This document shows positions 1 through 10,248 of a stretch of DNA of 50,954 nt, in pieces. Source of the stretch: Gammaproteobacteria bacterium (GTDB lineage: Bacteria; Pseudomonadota; Gammaproteobacteria; Pseudomonadales; Halieaceae). Both the position numbers and the translations under genes were made by a program. The stretch spans positions 1 to 50,954 of the forward strand of contig JAIBDN010000012.1 in the NCBI GenBank assembly GCA_024686215.1, in the 5' to 3' direction. Under the pieces are notes generated by a model, which worked only from the letters and a program-made list of their open reading frames with translations, had not been told where the DNA came from and did no database searches. Each line of letters starts with the position of its first letter. Positions within the stretch are counted from its first letter, which is position 1.

Positions 1-1
1 C

Positions 2-946
2 AGTACCGGTACCTATACCGGCGTGGAGGAATTGCAGCCTATTTACCCCCTTGGCCCGAATGGTTTGCCAATCAGTTACTTGAGCATACCCGACGAGCCG
101 GGTTTCATAGACCTCAATGGTAATGAGTTTCTCAACTGGACGGTGACTGCGAGCTGGAGTCAGTCCACACTGAACCGCGGGCGCATGGCTACCCGCGGCG
201 CCTCGCAGTCGCTGGCCCTGGAAGTATCAGCGCCTTCGGTATCTGACCTGGAGTTCTACAAGCTCACCTACCGTGGCGAGGTCTACTACCCGGTACCGCT
301 ACTCAGTAGCTGGACCCTGCGCCTGCGCACCGAACTTGGCTTTGGCGATGGCTATGGTGACACCACCGAGCTGCCTTTCTATGAGCATTATTTTGCGGGT
401 GGTTTTGGCTCTGTGCGGGGTTATGAGAGCAATACCCTGGGGCCGCGCAGTACCCCTGCCGACCAGTATAATGCGGACCAGCCGGTCACTGAGATAGACG
501 AAGACGGTAACGCCACTGAACGCGGTGGACCCAATGGCGAGCAGTTCGGTTATATCGCGGTCACTTTTACCGACCCGGTTACCGGGGAAGAAGAGACCAG
601 GCTGGTCAATAACCAGGTCAATGACAATCCCGATCCCTTCGGCGGTAATATTCTTGTCGAGGGCGGTGCGGAGCTGCTCTTTCCGTTGCCATTCATCAAG
701 GATCGCAGCAAACTGCGCTCCGCCTTCTTCCTGGATATGGGTAATGTCTACAGCACCAACTGTCGCTCCTCCCAGCAGAACTGCTTCGACCTGGAAGATT
801 TCGATGAGTTGCGTTATTCAGTCGGTGTGGGGGTGACCTGGATTACCGGTTTTGGTCCGATGACATTCAGTCTGGCCAAGCCCCTGAATTCCGGCGACTT
901 TGACGATGAAGAAGTGTTCCAGTTTACCCTGGGCCGCGGATTCTGA
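2..946 (+). CDS. bamA: BamA, outer-membrane protein assembly factor (C-terminal part, cut by window start)
   Basis: This is the C-terminal part of the Omp85-family beta-barrel that folds and inserts outer-membrane proteins as the core of the BAM complex. The reading frame is open from the first bases of the window to a stop at 946, so the N-terminal POTRA domains lie outside. The visible part (about 314 residues) holds barrel strands, the loop-6 signature GSVRGYES near residues 134-141, and a C-terminal strand ending FTLGRGF with terminal Phe, the usual BAM recognition signal. The position directly upstream of skp and lpxD is the standard gammaproteobacterial order. An acidic insertion with alternating D/E/G (around 480-620) is probably an extracellular loop. 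Confidence 0.95.
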   Translation, partial: STGTYTGVEELQPIYPLGPNGLPISYLSIPDEPGFIDLNGNEFLNWTVTASWSQSTLNRGRMATRGASQSLALEVSAPSVSDLEFYKLTYRGEVYYPVPLLSSWTLRLRTELGFGDGYGDTTELPFYEHYFAGGFGSVRGYESNTLGPRSTPADQYNADQPVTEIDEDGNATERGGPNGEQFGYIAVTFTDPVTGEEETRLVNNQVNDNPDPFGGNILVEGGAELLFPLPFIKDRSKLRSAFFLDMGNVYSTNCRSSQQNCFDLEDFDELRYSVGVGVTWITGFGPMTFSLAKPLNSGDFDDEEVFQFTLGRGF

Positions 947-975
947 TTTTTTATTGTTAATATCTGGAGATTATT

Positions 976-1494
976 GTGCGTAAATTCCTAAAAGCGAGTG
1001 TTGTTCTTTTTGCCCTGGCGCTACCAACCCTGGGCTGGGCACAGGGTAAAATTGCAGTGGTTGACCTGCAGGAGGCTATCCTGCAAACCGATCAGGCGCA
1101 GAAGCGCTTGTCCCAGGTTCGTGAACAGGATGACTATAAATCCGACAAGGCCGAATTTGACAAGCTGAAGAAAGAATTTGATGGCCTGGTCAAAGACTTT
1201 CAGAAAGACGCGGCGGTTTTGAGCCAGGAGCAGCAATTGGCAGCGCGCAAGAAGTTGGCGAGTAAGCAGGCTGATCTGGAACACGTAACCGGCAAGCTGC
1301 AACAAGCGGAGCAGGGTGCTGGTCAGGCGCTGTTGCAGGAGATGGCGCCGAAAGTGCAGGAAGTGCTGCGTGAGATCATCGCCGCCGAAGGCATTGGCCT
1401 GCTGCTGCAACGTTCTTCAGTCATTCATGCCGATGCCGGGTACAGCGTTACCGCTAAAGTCACCGACAAGTTGAACCAGTCCGCCGCGGAGTAA
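976..1494 (+). CDS. skp: Skp/OmpH periplasmic chaperone
   Basis: A periplasmic chaperone that holds unfolded outer-membrane proteins on their way to BamA. It is 172 aa and starts at GTG 976, preceded by GGAGA at 966-970. A signal peptide (basic MRKFLK, hydrophobic core, cut after ...GWA) precedes the conserved strand IAVVDLQEAI. The body is charged and helical, rich in K, E and Q as expected for the Skp tentacles, and contains LQRSSVIHADAGY near the C terminus. It lies 29 bp after bamA and 5 bp before lpxD, so it is probably co-transcribed with both. Confidence 0.93.
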   Translation: MRKFLKASVVLFALALPTLGWAQGKIAVVDLQEAILQTDQAQKRLSQVREQDDYKSDKAEFDKLKKEFDGLVKDFQKDAAVLSQEQQLAARKKLASKQADLEHVTGKLQQAEQGAGQALLQEMAPKVQEVLREIIAAEGIGLLLQRSSVIHADAGYSVTAKVTDKLNQSAAE

Positions 1495-1499
1495 CACCC

Positions 1500-2507
1500 G
1501 TGTATTCACTCGGGGAACTGGCTGATCGACTCGATCTTCAGTTCTCCGGTGATGCAACCCGCCCGATAACCGGTATTGCCAACCTGGCCAGCGCCGGCCC
1601 CTCAGACCTCAGTTTTTTTGTAGAACGAAAATACCTGGAACAGTTGCGCACCACTGGTGCGGCAGCCGTTATTGTCGCTGCTGAATATGCGCAACAGTGT
1701 CCGGTAGACTGTTTACTCAGTGACCACCCCTACCTGATGTTCGCCAGGGCATCGCAGTTATTTGATGGCACGCCGCAGCCGCAGCCGGGTGTGCATGCCG
1801 CGGCGACTGTGGCCGCCGAGGCCCGGGTGCACCCCAGTGCTTCGGTCGGTCCGCATGCGGTGGTGGAAGCCGGTGCCGAAATAGGCGCAGGCTCGGTACT
1901 GGGTGCCGGAGCATACCTCGGGCACGGGTCCCGTATTGGTGAGCGTACCCGGGTCTGCGCCAACGCGGTGATCTATCACGATGTCCAGGTGGGCAGTGAT
2001 TGTGTCATTCACAGCCAGGCGGTGCTGGGAGCCGACGGCTTCGGATTTGCTCAGGGACCCCGTGGCTGGGAGAAAATCGTGCAGTCGGGCGGAGTGCGTA
2101 TGGGGGACCGGGTGGAGATCGGTGCCTGCACCACCGTAGATCGCGGTGCCCTGGAACACACAGTCATCGAAGATGGCGTTATTATCGATAATCAGGTGCA
2201 GATTGCGCATAATTGCCGTATTGGCAAGAATACCGCGATCGCCGGGTGCAGCGGAATTGCGGGAAGCGCGATTATTGGCGCCAATTGCACGCTCGCCGGT
2301 GGCGTTGGTGTGGTTGGTCACGTCGAAATCTGTGATAACGTGCATGTCACCGGTATGACCATGGTGACCCGTTCGATTACCGAGCCGGGATCGTATTCAT
2401 CGGGGACACCCATGGCTGCGACTGGAGAATGGAAGCGTAATGCCGTACGTTTCTCGCAACTGGATGCCATTCAGGCGCGATTGGCCAGCCTGGAAAAGCA
2501 ACGCTAA
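1500..2507 (+). CDS. lpxD: LpxD, UDP-3-O-(3-hydroxyacyl)glucosamine N-acyltransferase
   Basis: The third step of lipid A synthesis: transfer of a 3-hydroxyacyl chain from ACP to the 2-amino group of UDP-3-O-acylglucosamine. It is 335 aa, close to E. coli LpxD (341 aa), and starts at GTG 1500; the N terminus ([12 protein letters not shown]) matches the family. An N-terminal uridine-binding domain (about 1-100) is followed by a left-handed beta helix of hexapeptide repeats and a short C-terminal helix. The catalytic His is in the segment [11 protein letters not shown]. The gene is tightly packed with skp and fabZ. Confidence 0.96.
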   Translation: MYSLGELADRLDLQFSGDATRPITGIANLASAGPSDLSFFVERKYLEQLRTTGAAAVIVAAEYAQQCPVDCLLSDHPYLMFARASQLFDGTPQPQPGVHAAATVAAEARVHPSASVGPHAVVEAGAEIGAGSVLGAGAYLGHGSRIGERTRVCANAVIYHDVQVGSDCVIHSQAVLGADGFGFAQGPRGWEKIVQSGGVRMGDRVEIGACTTVDRGALEHTVIEDGVIIDNQVQIAHNCRIGKNTAIAGCSGIAGSAIIGANCTLAGGVGVVGHVEICDNVHVTGMTMVTRSITEPGSYSSGTPMAATGEWKRNAVRFSQLDAIQARLASLEKQR

Positions 2508-2533
2508 CCCAAGCAATAAAGGAATACTGCCCG

Positions 2534-2974
2534 ATGATGGATATAGCAGAAATTCGCAATTACCTGCCCCACCGTTATCCTTTCCTGCTGGTTGACAGGG
2601 TGGTGGAGTTAACGCCCGGGGAATCCATCGTGGCGTTCAAGAACCTGAGCATCAACGAGCCTTTCTTTGACGGTCATTTCCCTGGGAAACCGATCTTCCC
2701 CGGCGTATTAATGGTGGAGGCCCTGGCGCAGGCGGCCGGTATTCTGGGCTTCAAAACCCAGGGTAAAACGCCGGCAGACGGTTCCATGTACCTGCTCGCC
2801 GGGGTGGACAAGTTACGTTTCAAACGGCCCTGCGTGCCCGGTGACCGGGTGATGCTGCGCGCGGACATACTCTCGGATCGGCGCGGAATCTGGAAATTTG
2901 ATGTCCGCTCAGATGTGGATGGGGAGCTGGCCGCAGCAGCGACCATTCTCTGTGCTGATCGCCAGAGCGTATGA
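2534..2974 (+). CDS. fabZ: FabZ, (3R)-hydroxyacyl-ACP dehydratase
   Basis: Dehydrates 3-hydroxyacyl-ACP in fatty acid elongation and competes with lipid A synthesis for 3-hydroxyacyl-ACP, which explains its place between lpxD and lpxA. It is 146 aa with the single hot-dog fold motif [11 protein letters not shown]; the catalytic His is residue 48 and the Glu residue 62 (VEALAQAAG). Two ATG codons stand in tandem (2534 and 2537), and either could be the start. The stop overlaps lpxA by 4 bp (ATGA), so translation is probably coupled. Confidence 0.96.
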   Translation: MMDIAEIRNYLPHRYPFLLVDRVVELTPGESIVAFKNLSINEPFFDGHFPGKPIFPGVLMVEALAQAAGILGFKTQGKTPADGSMYLLAGVDKLRFKRPCVPGDRVMLRADILSDRRGIWKFDVRSDVDGELAAAATILCADRQSV

Positions 2975-3741
2975 TTCACAACCAGGCAATAGTAGATCCC
3001 GCCGCCACGCTGGCCGAAGGTGTCACTGTTGGACCCTGGTCACTGATTGGGCCGGACGTGGAGATTGGCCCGGGCACAGTTATCGAGCCTCATGTGGTGA
3101 TCAGGGGCCCCACACGCATAGGCGCCAATAACCACATTTATCAGTTCTCTTCTATCGGCGAAGGGACCCCCGATCGTAAATACCGGGGCGAGCCCACACG
3201 ACTGGTGATCGGCGACAGTAACGTGATTCGTGAGAATGTGACGATTCACCGTGGCACGGTTCAGGATCGTTCGGAAACCATCATTGGCAGCGATAACCTG
3301 ATTATGGCGTATGTGCACATAGGCCACGACTGCGTCATCGGTGACCACACCGTATTGGTCAATAGCTGCGCCCTGGCCGGGCATGTGAAAATAGGTGACT
3401 GGGCGATCCTCTCCGGTTTTACCCTGGTGCACCAGTTTTGCCAGATTGGCGCCCACTCTTTCAGTGGAATGGGCAGTGCCATCGGCAAGGATGTGCCCGC
3501 CTATGTCACGGTCAGTGGCACCCCGGCCCAGCCCAAAACCATCAACCTGGAAGGACTGCGTCGCCGTGGTTTTTCTTCCGATGCCATTGGTCAACTGCGT
3601 CGAGCCTTCAAGGTACTCTATCGCCAGGGTTTGACCCTGGACCTGGCGCTGCAACGGCTGGAGAGTATGTTTGAAAAAACACCCGAGGTGCAGGTATTGA
3701 TTGACTCAATACGCGCGTCGGAGCGCGGTATCGTTCGCTAG
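2971..3741 (+). CDS. lpxA: LpxA, UDP-N-acetylglucosamine acyltransferase
   Basis: The first step of lipid A synthesis: acylation of UDP-GlcNAc from 3-hydroxyacyl-ACP. It is 256 aa (E. coli 262). The N-terminal two thirds is a left-handed beta helix of hexapeptide repeats, and the C terminus is helical. The catalytic His is residue 119 in HIGHDCVIG, equivalent to E. coli His125. It overlaps fabZ by 4 bp upstream and lpxB by 1 bp downstream, so the lpx block is one transcription and translation unit. Confidence 0.96.
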   Translation: MIHNQAIVDPAATLAEGVTVGPWSLIGPDVEIGPGTVIEPHVVIRGPTRIGANNHIYQFSSIGEGTPDRKYRGEPTRLVIGDSNVIRENVTIHRGTVQDRSETIIGSDNLIMAYVHIGHDCVIGDHTVLVNSCALAGHVKIGDWAILSGFTLVHQFCQIGAHSFSGMGSAIGKDVPAYVTVSGTPAQPKTINLEGLRRRGFSSDAIGQLRRAFKVLYRQGLTLDLALQRLESMFEKTPEVQVLIDSIRASERGIVR

Positions 3742-4910
3742 TGTCGCGCTTGCGCATCGGCGTTGTTGCCGGAGAGCCCTCCGGGGATATCCTCGGTGCC
3801 AGGTTGCTAGCTGCTCTGCAGTCCCAGTTCGATGAAGTAGTGGTGGAAGGTATAGGCGGGCCACTGATGCAGGCCCAGGGTCTGCAGAGTCTTTTCCCCA
3901 TGGAGCGGCTGTCGGTGATGGGTTTTATTGAGCCCTTGCAGCGGTTGCCGGAACTACTGCGCATCCGGCGGAAAGTATTGCGGCATTTTCGCGACAACCC
4001 CCCTGATCTGTTTCTGGGTATAGATTCACCCGACTTCAACCTGGCCATTGAACGCAAGCTGCGTCGCTGCGGTGTGCTCAGCGCGCACCTGGTCAGCCCC
4101 TCAGTATGGGCCTGGCGCCAGGGCCGTGTGCGTAAAATAAAGCGGGCAGTGGACCTGATGCTGTGCCTGTTTCCCTTCGAAATAGATATCTACCAGCGCC
4201 ATGCAATCCCGGTGCGCTTTGTCGGTCATCCACTGGCGGACGAAATTGATCCGCAGCTCTCGCGCCAGGCTGCGCGGGACGCGCTGGGGGTGGCGGCTGC
4301 AAGTAAGCTGGTGGCATTGTTGCCCGGGAGTCGTGAATCTGAAGTTCGTTACCTGGCGCCGCGCTTCCTGCAGTGCGCGCGCAGCCTGTATCAGGCTGAC
4401 CCTGATATTCGATTTTTGCTACCCGCAGCGAATGCTGCGCGCCGCGCCGAGATAGATCGGCAGCTGCAAATGTACCCGGAATTGCCACTCACTGTTTTGT
4501 CGGGGCAGGCGCGAGAAGCGCTTGCTGCCGCCGACGTGGTGTTGCTGGCATCGGGTACTGCCACGTTGGAGGCCGCACTATCCCAGTGTCCGATGGTGGT
4601 TACCTATCGCATGTCGGGTCTTTCCTGGTGGCTGGTGTCACGCCTGGTGCGAACACCTTTCGCGGCCTTGCCCAATATCCTCGGTGGGCGTGCGCTGGTG
4701 CCGGAGTTGATTCAGGGGGATGCTACGGCCGCGGCTATGGCAGCTGCGCTGCAATCACTGCTGTCAGATCCCGAGACGGCGCAACGACAGTTGCAGGGGT
4801 TTAGCGTCATACACCAGGCGTTGCGGCGAGATTTTGCTACCAGTGCGGCCAGTGCACTGGTAGCACTGGTAGCAGCTGCTAATGAGGAGCATCGTGGACG
4901 ATCTATTTGA
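3741..4910 (+). CDS. lpxB: LpxB, lipid A disaccharide synthase
   Basis: Joins UDP-2,3-diacylglucosamine and lipid X into the lipid A disaccharide (GT19 family, membrane-associated). It is 389 aa and starts with GTG at 3741, sharing the G of the lpxA TAG stop. The conserved N terminus [15 protein letters not shown] and the central motifs [11 protein letters not shown] and [11 protein letters not shown] are present, as are the C-terminal [13 protein letters not shown] and MVVTYRMS. It overlaps the start of rnhB. Confidence 0.96.
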   Translation: MSRLRIGVVAGEPSGDILGARLLAALQSQFDEVVVEGIGGPLMQAQGLQSLFPMERLSVMGFIEPLQRLPELLRIRRKVLRHFRDNPPDLFLGIDSPDFNLAIERKLRRCGVLSAHLVSPSVWAWRQGRVRKIKRAVDLMLCLFPFEIDIYQRHAIPVRFVGHPLADEIDPQLSRQAARDALGVAAASKLVALLPGSRESEVRYLAPRFLQCARSLYQADPDIRFLLPAANAARRAEIDRQLQMYPELPLTVLSGQAREALAAADVVLLASGTATLEAALSQCPMVVTYRMSGLSWWLVSRLVRTPFAALPNILGGRALVPELIQGDATAAAMAAALQSLLSDPETAQRQLQGFSVIHQALRRDFATSAASALVALVAAANEEHRGRSI

Positions 4911-5493
4911 GACGGCTTACACAGGATCTCTCCTGGCTGGCGTGGATGAAGTTGGCAGAGGTCCGCTGGCGGGGGACGTGGTTACCGCTGCGGTTATTCT
5001 GGATCCCGGGCGTCCCATCCCGGGACTGCGGGATTCGAAGAAATTATCTGAGTCGCGCCGTGAGGAGTTGGCAATTTTGATCAGGGAGAACGCCCTGGCC
5101 TGGTCTGTGGCCCGGGCCAGCGTCGCTGAAATCGATGAGATAAACATTCTGCAGGCGTCGCTGCTGGCGATGCACCGGGCGGTCCAGGGTTTGGACCCAC
5201 AGCCGGAGTATGTCCTGGTGGACGGTAATCGCTTGCCGCGCTGGAACTATGCCTCGGAGCCGGTGGTGAAAGGCGACGATCGGGTGCCGGCTATTGCAGC
5301 GGCGTCCATCCTGGCCAAGGTGCAGCGCGATGGCGAGCTGCGCGAGCTGGAGCAACAATATCCCGGTTACGGTTTTGCCGCACACAAGGGCTATCCTACG
5401 GCGGCTCATTTACAGGCTTTGCAGGACCTGGGTGTCACTCCAGTGCATCGCCGTAGCTTCGCGCCGGTAAAAAAACGCCTGCAACAGGCTTAG
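4882..5493 (+). CDS. rnhB: RnhB, ribonuclease HII
   Basis: Cleaves the RNA strand of RNA-DNA hybrids and removes misincorporated ribonucleotides. It is 203 aa. The active-site signature [11 protein letters not shown] is at residues 21-31, with the metal-binding Asp22-Glu23 pair, and further conserved segments are YVLVDGN and [17 protein letters not shown]. The annotated ATG (4882) overlaps lpxB by 29 bp. An alternative GTG at 4894 has a better placed GAGGAG just upstream and may be the true start. It lies 40 bp before dnaE, as in other gammaproteobacteria. Confidence 0.95.
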   Translation: MRSIVDDLFETAYTGSLLAGVDEVGRGPLAGDVVTAAVILDPGRPIPGLRDSKKLSESRREELAILIRENALAWSVARASVAEIDEINILQASLLAMHRAVQGLDPQPEYVLVDGNRLPRWNYASEPVVKGDDRVPAIAAASILAKVQRDGELRELEQQYPGYGFAAHKGYPTAAHLQALQDLGVTPVHRRSFAPVKKRLQQA

Positions 5494-5533
5494 GCCGCTA
5501 CAACATTGTCGGCCAGCGGCGTAGAATCAGTGC

Positions 5534-8500
5534 ATGACTGAATTTGTTCATTTACGCCTGCATACAGAGTACTCACTGGTCGACGGCATAGTCCGGGTCA
5601 AGCCCCTGGTCAAGCGGGTGGCCGAGCTGGGAATGCCGGCGTTTGCCGTGACCGATGTGTGTAATTTCTACGGTCTGGTCAAGGTCTACAAGGCAGCGTT
5701 TAGCGCTGGTTTGCAGCCTATATTCGGCTCGGACCTGATGGTCATGGACGCGGATGACCCGGAGCGGGCCTGGCCCTTATGCCTGCTGGCGATGAATCAC
5801 CAGGGCTACCATAACCTGACTCTGCTGATTTCCCGGGCCTATACCGAGGGTCAGCACCTGGGCTTGCCCTATGTCAGCAAAAGCTGGCTGGAAGAGTATT
5901 CTGAGGGGCTTATAGCGCTTTCCGCAGGGGTTGCCGGCGAGGTGGGACAAGCCCTGGTGGGGGATAAGCCGGCATTGGCCCGTGAGCGAGCCCGTTACTG
6001 GATGGACCTCTACCCCGGTCGCTTTTACCTGGAGCTGCACCGCACTGGCCGCGACGGGGATGAGACCCACCTGCACGCAGCAGTCGCGCTGGCGAGCGAA
6101 TTGCAGTGTCCGGTGGTGGCTACCAATGATGTGCGTTTTCTGGACGCCTCAGAGTTCGAGGCGCACGAGGCCAGGGTGTGCATTCGTGAAGGACGCAGCC
6201 TGGATGACCCGCGCCGGGTTCGCGCCTACACTGATGAGCAATACCTGCGCACCCCCCAGGAAATGGCGCAGCTGTTCGCTGATATTCCCGAGGCCCTGAG
6301 CAATTCGGTGGAAATTGCCCGGCGCTGCAATGTGGTGCTGGAACTGGGTAAGCCCTACCTGCCTGACTATCCGGTACCGCAGGGTTTGACCATGGACGAG
6401 TACTTCCGGCAGCTGTCCCACGATGGTCTGGATGAACGCCTGCAAGTGCTGTTCGATACCACTGGGGAAAGTTTTCCGGAAACGCAAAAACAGTACCGGG
6501 AGCGTCTCGATTTCGAGTTGGAGACCATTATTCAGATGGGCTTCCCCGGTTATTTCCTGATTGTGATGGACTTTATTGGCTGGGCCAAGCAGCACGATAT
6601 CCCGGTGGGACCCGGGCGCGGCTCGGGCGCCGGTTCGCTGGTGGCTTACGCGTTGAAAATTACCGACCTGGACCCACTGGCGTACGATCTCCTGTTCGAG
6701 CGGTTTCTTAACCCCGAGCGGGTGTCGATGCCAGATTTCGATGTGGATTTCTGCATGGAAAAGCGCGACCGGGTAATTGAGTATGTGGCTGATACCTATG
6801 GCCGCGAGGCGGTATCCCAGATAATTACCTTTGGCACCATGGCCGCCAAGGCGGTAGTGCGTGATGTTGCGCGGGTGCAGGGCAAGTCCTACGGCCTGGC
6901 GGACAAGCTGTCGAAAATGATTCCTTTTGAAGTGGGCATGACCCTGTCCAAGGCACTGGAGCAGGAAGAGTCACTGCAGGAGTTCCTGCGTGATGACGGT
7001 CAGGCCCAGGAAATCTGGGATATGGCAGTGCAACTGGAGGGGATTACCCGCAACGTGGGTAAGCATGCCGGTGGCGTGGTAATAGCACCCTCCAAGCTGA
7101 CAGACTTTTCTCCGCTGTATTGCGACGAGACCGGCAGCGGCCTGGTCACCCAGTACGACAAGGGCGATGTGGAAGATGCCGGGCTGGTCAAATTCGACTT
7201 TCTGGGCCTGCGTACCCTGACGATTATCGACTGGGCGGTAAAGATGATCAATCCAGCGCGGGAGCGCAGTGGTGAGTTGCCCCTGGATATCATGCAGATC
7301 CCGCTGGACGACGCAGCCAGCTTTGTGCTGCTGCAGTCGGCAGAAACGACCGCCGTATTCCAGCTGGAATCCCGCGGCATGAAGGACCTGATCAAGCGTC
7401 TGCGCCCCGACTGTTTCGAAGACATTGTGGCCCTGGTAGCGCTGTTTCGCCCAGGTCCGCTGCAGTCAGGCATGGTAGATAATTTTATCAATCGTAAGCA
7501 CGGGCGCGAGGAAATCTCCTACCCGGATGTTAAATGGCAGCATGAATGGCTGCGACCCATTTTGCAGCCTACTTACGGCATTATTCTGTACCAGGAACAG
7601 GTGATGCAGATCGCCCAGGAACTGGCAGGTTATACCCTGGGAGGCGCGGATATGCTGCGCCGCGCCATGGGTAAGAAAAAGCCTGAGGAAATGGCCAAGC
7701 AGCGGACCCTTTTCGAAGACGGCGCCAAAGCCAGGGGTGTTGATGGCGAATTGGCCATAAAGATCTTTGACCTGGTGGAGAAATTTGCCGGCTACGGTTT
7801 TAACAAGTCGCACTCCGCGGCTTATGCCCTGGTGTCCTACCAGACAGCGTGGCTCAAGACGCACTATCCTGCGCCCTTCATGGCCGCCGTGATGAGCTCG
7901 GAGATGGATAACACCGACAAGATCGTGGTGTTCGTTGAAGAGTGCAGGGCGATGAAACAGGCCCTGGAGCTGCCCGATGTAAACCAGGGCCAGTATATGT
8001 TCACCGTTAATGATGACGATAAAATCATTTATGGCCTGGGTGCCATCAAAGGCCTCGGTGAAGGCCCGGTCGAGAGTATCCTCAGGGCGCGCGATGCAGG
8101 CGGTGCGTTTCTTGACCTGTTTGATTTGTGCGCTCGCACCGACCCGCGCAAGGTCAATCGGCGTGCCCTGGATGCGCTTATTCGTTCCGGTGCGCTGGAC
8201 AACATGGGAGTGGAACGTTGGGTGGTAATGGCCAGCCTGGAGGATGCCCTCAAGGCAGCCGAGCAAAGCGCGAGCAACCGTGACAGTGGTATCGATGATC
8301 TGTTCGGGGAAGTGGTGCCCAGCCAGGGCGACGGTCAAGGCGACGTGTATGCGCCATTCCGTCAGGTGCGTCCGTGGACTGGCAAGGAGCGCCTGGGCGG
8401 CGAGAAAGATACCCTGGGTTTGTATGTTACCGGTCATCCCATCGATGAATACGAGGCGGAAGTACGCAAATTCGCTCCGGTGCGTATTGCCGATTTACGC

Positions 8501-9022
8501 GCGGACAAGAAGGGCACTCAGGTATTGGCGGGATTGGTGGTCGCTACCCGTACCATGAAAACCAAGCGCGGTGACACTATGGCGATACTGCAGCTGGATG
8601 ATCGCAGCGCGCGTATCGAAGTCACTGTGTACGCCGAGACTTATAATGAGCACCGCGAGATGCTGGGTAAGGACCAGATCGTGATCATCGAGGGCAGTGT
8701 GGCGCATGATGATTACTCAGGTGGTCTGGCTGTGCGCGCCAAGGGCATACGCAGTTTGCTGCAGGCGCGGCAAAATTATGTTTCCGAACTGACCATAGAG
8801 CTTAGTTCTGAGCGACTTGATGAAAAGTTAAGCGACTTTTTGGCACGTACACTCTCCGGAGCTGGCGGTGGTAGTTGCCCGGTGTCTTTGATCTATAAGC
8901 AGCCGAGAAATCGCGCCCGGGTAAGGTTGGGGGAAAATTGGCAAGTGATACCCAGTGACGAACTATTGCAGGAGCTGCGTGATTATGTGGGCTCTGAACA
9001 GGTGTGCCTGCAGTACTTATAG
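5534..9022 (+). CDS. dnaE: DnaE, DNA polymerase III alpha subunit
   Basis: The catalytic subunit of the replicative polymerase. It is 1162 aa (E. coli 1160). An N-terminal PHP domain starts with FVHLRLHTEYSLVDG. The polymerase palm has the catalytic Asp pair in PDFDVDF (about residues 401 and 403). Finger motifs (GPGRGSGAGSLVAYAL, GKHAGGVVIAP) and a helix-hairpin-helix region follow. The C-terminal OB fold (around residues 990-1070: VLAGLVVATRTMKTKRGDTMA) precedes the tau-binding tail. The accA gene that often follows dnaE is absent; an unrelated SDR gene follows. Confidence 0.97.
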   Translation: MTEFVHLRLHTEYSLVDGIVRVKPLVKRVAELGMPAFAVTDVCNFYGLVKVYKAAFSAGLQPIFGSDLMVMDADDPERAWPLCLLAMNHQGYHNLTLLISRAYTEGQHLGLPYVSKSWLEEYSEGLIALSAGVAGEVGQALVGDKPALARERARYWMDLYPGRFYLELHRTGRDGDETHLHAAVALASELQCPVVATNDVRFLDASEFEAHEARVCIREGRSLDDPRRVRAYTDEQYLRTPQEMAQLFADIPEALSNSVEIARRCNVVLELGKPYLPDYPVPQGLTMDEYFRQLSHDGLDERLQVLFDTTGESFPETQKQYRERLDFELETIIQMGFPGYFLIVMDFIGWAKQHDIPVGPGRGSGAGSLVAYALKITDLDPLAYDLLFERFLNPERVSMPDFDVDFCMEKRDRVIEYVADTYGREAVSQIITFGTMAAKAVVRDVARVQGKSYGLADKLSKMIPFEVGMTLSKALEQEESLQEFLRDDGQAQEIWDMAVQLEGITRNVGKHAGGVVIAPSKLTDFSPLYCDETGSGLVTQYDKGDVEDAGLVKFDFLGLRTLTIIDWAVKMINPARERSGELPLDIMQIPLDDAASFVLLQSAETTAVFQLESRGMKDLIKRLRPDCFEDIVALVALFRPGPLQSGMVDNFINRKHGREEISYPDVKWQHEWLRPILQPTYGIILYQEQVMQIAQELAGYTLGGADMLRRAMGKKKPEEMAKQRTLFEDGAKARGVDGELAIKIFDLVEKFAGYGFNKSHSAAYALVSYQTAWLKTHYPAPFMAAVMSSEMDNTDKIVVFVEECRAMKQALELPDVNQGQYMFTVNDDDKIIYGLGAIKGLGEGPVESILRARDAGGAFLDLFDLCARTDPRKVNRRALDALIRSGALDNMGVERWVVMASLEDALKAAEQSASNRDSGIDDLFGEVVPSQGDGQGDVYAPFRQVRPWTGKERLGGEKDTLGLYVTGHPIDEYEAEVRKFAPVRIADLRADKKGTQVLAGLVVATRTMKTKRGDTMAILQLDDRSARIEVTVYAETYNEHREMLGKDQIVIIEGSVAHDDYSGGLAVRAKGIRSLLQARQNYVSELTIELSSERLDEKLSDFLARTLSGAGGGSCPVSLIYKQPRNRARVRLGENWQVIPSDELLQELRDYVGSEQVCLQYL

Positions 9023-9088
9023 GCAAATATTGGTGTCGCAGGTAAGCCCTGCAGTCTGGATAATAAAAAGACAGGTGGAGAGAATTCT

Positions 9089-9880
9089 ATGTTGCTCAAA
9101 GACAAGGTAGTGATCGTGTCGGGGATTGGCCCGGGGCTGGGACAGGAGTTGTCTACCCTGGCGGCTAAGGAGGGCGCCGCAGCTGTGGTGCTGGCGGCGC
9201 GCACCGCGCAGAAGCTCGATACAGCCGAACAGGAGATACTGGACCTGGGTATGGGTACTGCAGTACTGAAAGTGCCCACGGATATAACCGATAAAGCCCA
9301 ATGCCAGGCGTTGGCGGATAAAACGGTGGCGGAGTTCGGGCGTATCGATGTGTTGTTCAACAGTGCCTATGATCCTGGCAGTTTCGAGCCTATCGAGGAA
9401 GCCAGCATGGAAGGTTGGCGCCGCGCTATGGACGTCAATTTTTTCGGCACCATGCAACTGACACAATCCTGTGTTGCGCATATGAAGCACAACGGAGGCG
9501 GTTCTATCGTGATGATCGCGACCATGGTAGAGCACAAACCACTGGCCACCCAGGGTGGCTACGGCGCATCAAAATCTGCGTTACGCAGCGCCACCAAACA
9601 TTTGGCTCTGGAGTTGGGTCAGTACAATATCCGCGTCAACAGCTGCCACATGGGCTGGATGTGGGGCCCCAGTGTAGAAGGCTATTTTGCATGGCAAACC
9701 CAGCAAACGGGTAAATCCCAGGATGAGTTGATTGCGGAGGTCACACGTAATATCCCCCTGGGCACTATCCCGGATGATGGGGAGTGCGCCAAGGCGGCCC
9801 TGTTTTTCGCGTCGGATTATTCCAGTGTGGTCACCGGAGCGGCCCTGGATGTCAACGGCGGTGAATTCATGCCAGTGTGA
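9089..9880 (+). CDS. Short-chain dehydrogenase/reductase (SDR)
   Basis: A 263-aa classical SDR with a Rossmann fold; an NAD(P)-dependent oxidoreductase of unknown substrate. The cofactor motif is SGIGPGLGQ near residues 11-19 (TGxxxGxG type), and the DVNFFGTM and YGASKSAL (YxxxK) motifs are present. The residue 13 positions before the catalytic Tyr, normally Ser, is Thr in IATM; Thr can substitute but is uncommon. The C terminus (ALDVNGGEFMPV) is typical of the family. The start ATG is preceded by AGGTGGAGAG. No clear partner gene is present, and it stands between dnaE and a DUF1244 gene. Confidence 0.85.
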   Translation: MLLKDKVVIVSGIGPGLGQELSTLAAKEGAAAVVLAARTAQKLDTAEQEILDLGMGTAVLKVPTDITDKAQCQALADKTVAEFGRIDVLFNSAYDPGSFEPIEEASMEGWRRAMDVNFFGTMQLTQSCVAHMKHNGGGSIVMIATMVEHKPLATQGGYGASKSALRSATKHLALELGQYNIRVNSCHMGWMWGPSVEGYFAWQTQQTGKSQDELIAEVTRNIPLGTIPDDGECAKAALFFASDYSSVVTGAALDVNGGEFMPV

Positions 9881-9926
9881 TCGCTATTGCGCGGCTGGAA
9901 AATACACTTATTAGAGAGAATGGATC

Positions 9927-10217
9927 ATGTCGACTGAAGAAAAAATTGAGGCGGCGGTCTTTCGCCGTTTACTGGAGCACCTGGACAGCCGTAAGGACGC
10001 CCAGAATATTGACCTGATGAACCTGGCCGGATTCTGTCGTAACTGTCTGTCCAAGTGGTACGTGGCTGCCGCGGCAGAACAGGGGCAGGAGATCGATTAC
10101 GCCAGCGCACGTGAGCGTGTTTACGGCATGCCGTACCCGCAGTGGAAGGAAAAATACCAGAGCGAGGCCACAGCAGAACAGTTGGCAGCCTTTGATAAAA
10201 ATACACCCGCAGGCTGA
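9927..10217 (+). CDS. DUF1244 family protein
   Basis: A 96-aa soluble protein that matches the small DUF1244 family, widespread in proteobacteria and of unknown function. It is an alpha-helical protein with the conserved core NLAGFCRNCLSKWY (a CxxC pair near residues 33-36) and the segment YGMPYPQWK. The start ATG at 9927 follows TTAGAGAGAATGGATC. It lies 46 bp after the SDR gene and is probably co-transcribed with it. It converges on the minus-strand gene at 10249. Confidence 0.8.
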   Translation: MSTEEKIEAAVFRRLLEHLDSRKDAQNIDLMNLAGFCRNCLSKWYVAAAAEQGQEIDYASARERVYGMPYPQWKEKYQSEATAEQLAAFDKNTPAG

Positions 10218-10248
10218 TTGCAGGGCGCGCCCCGCGCGGCATCTGTTG

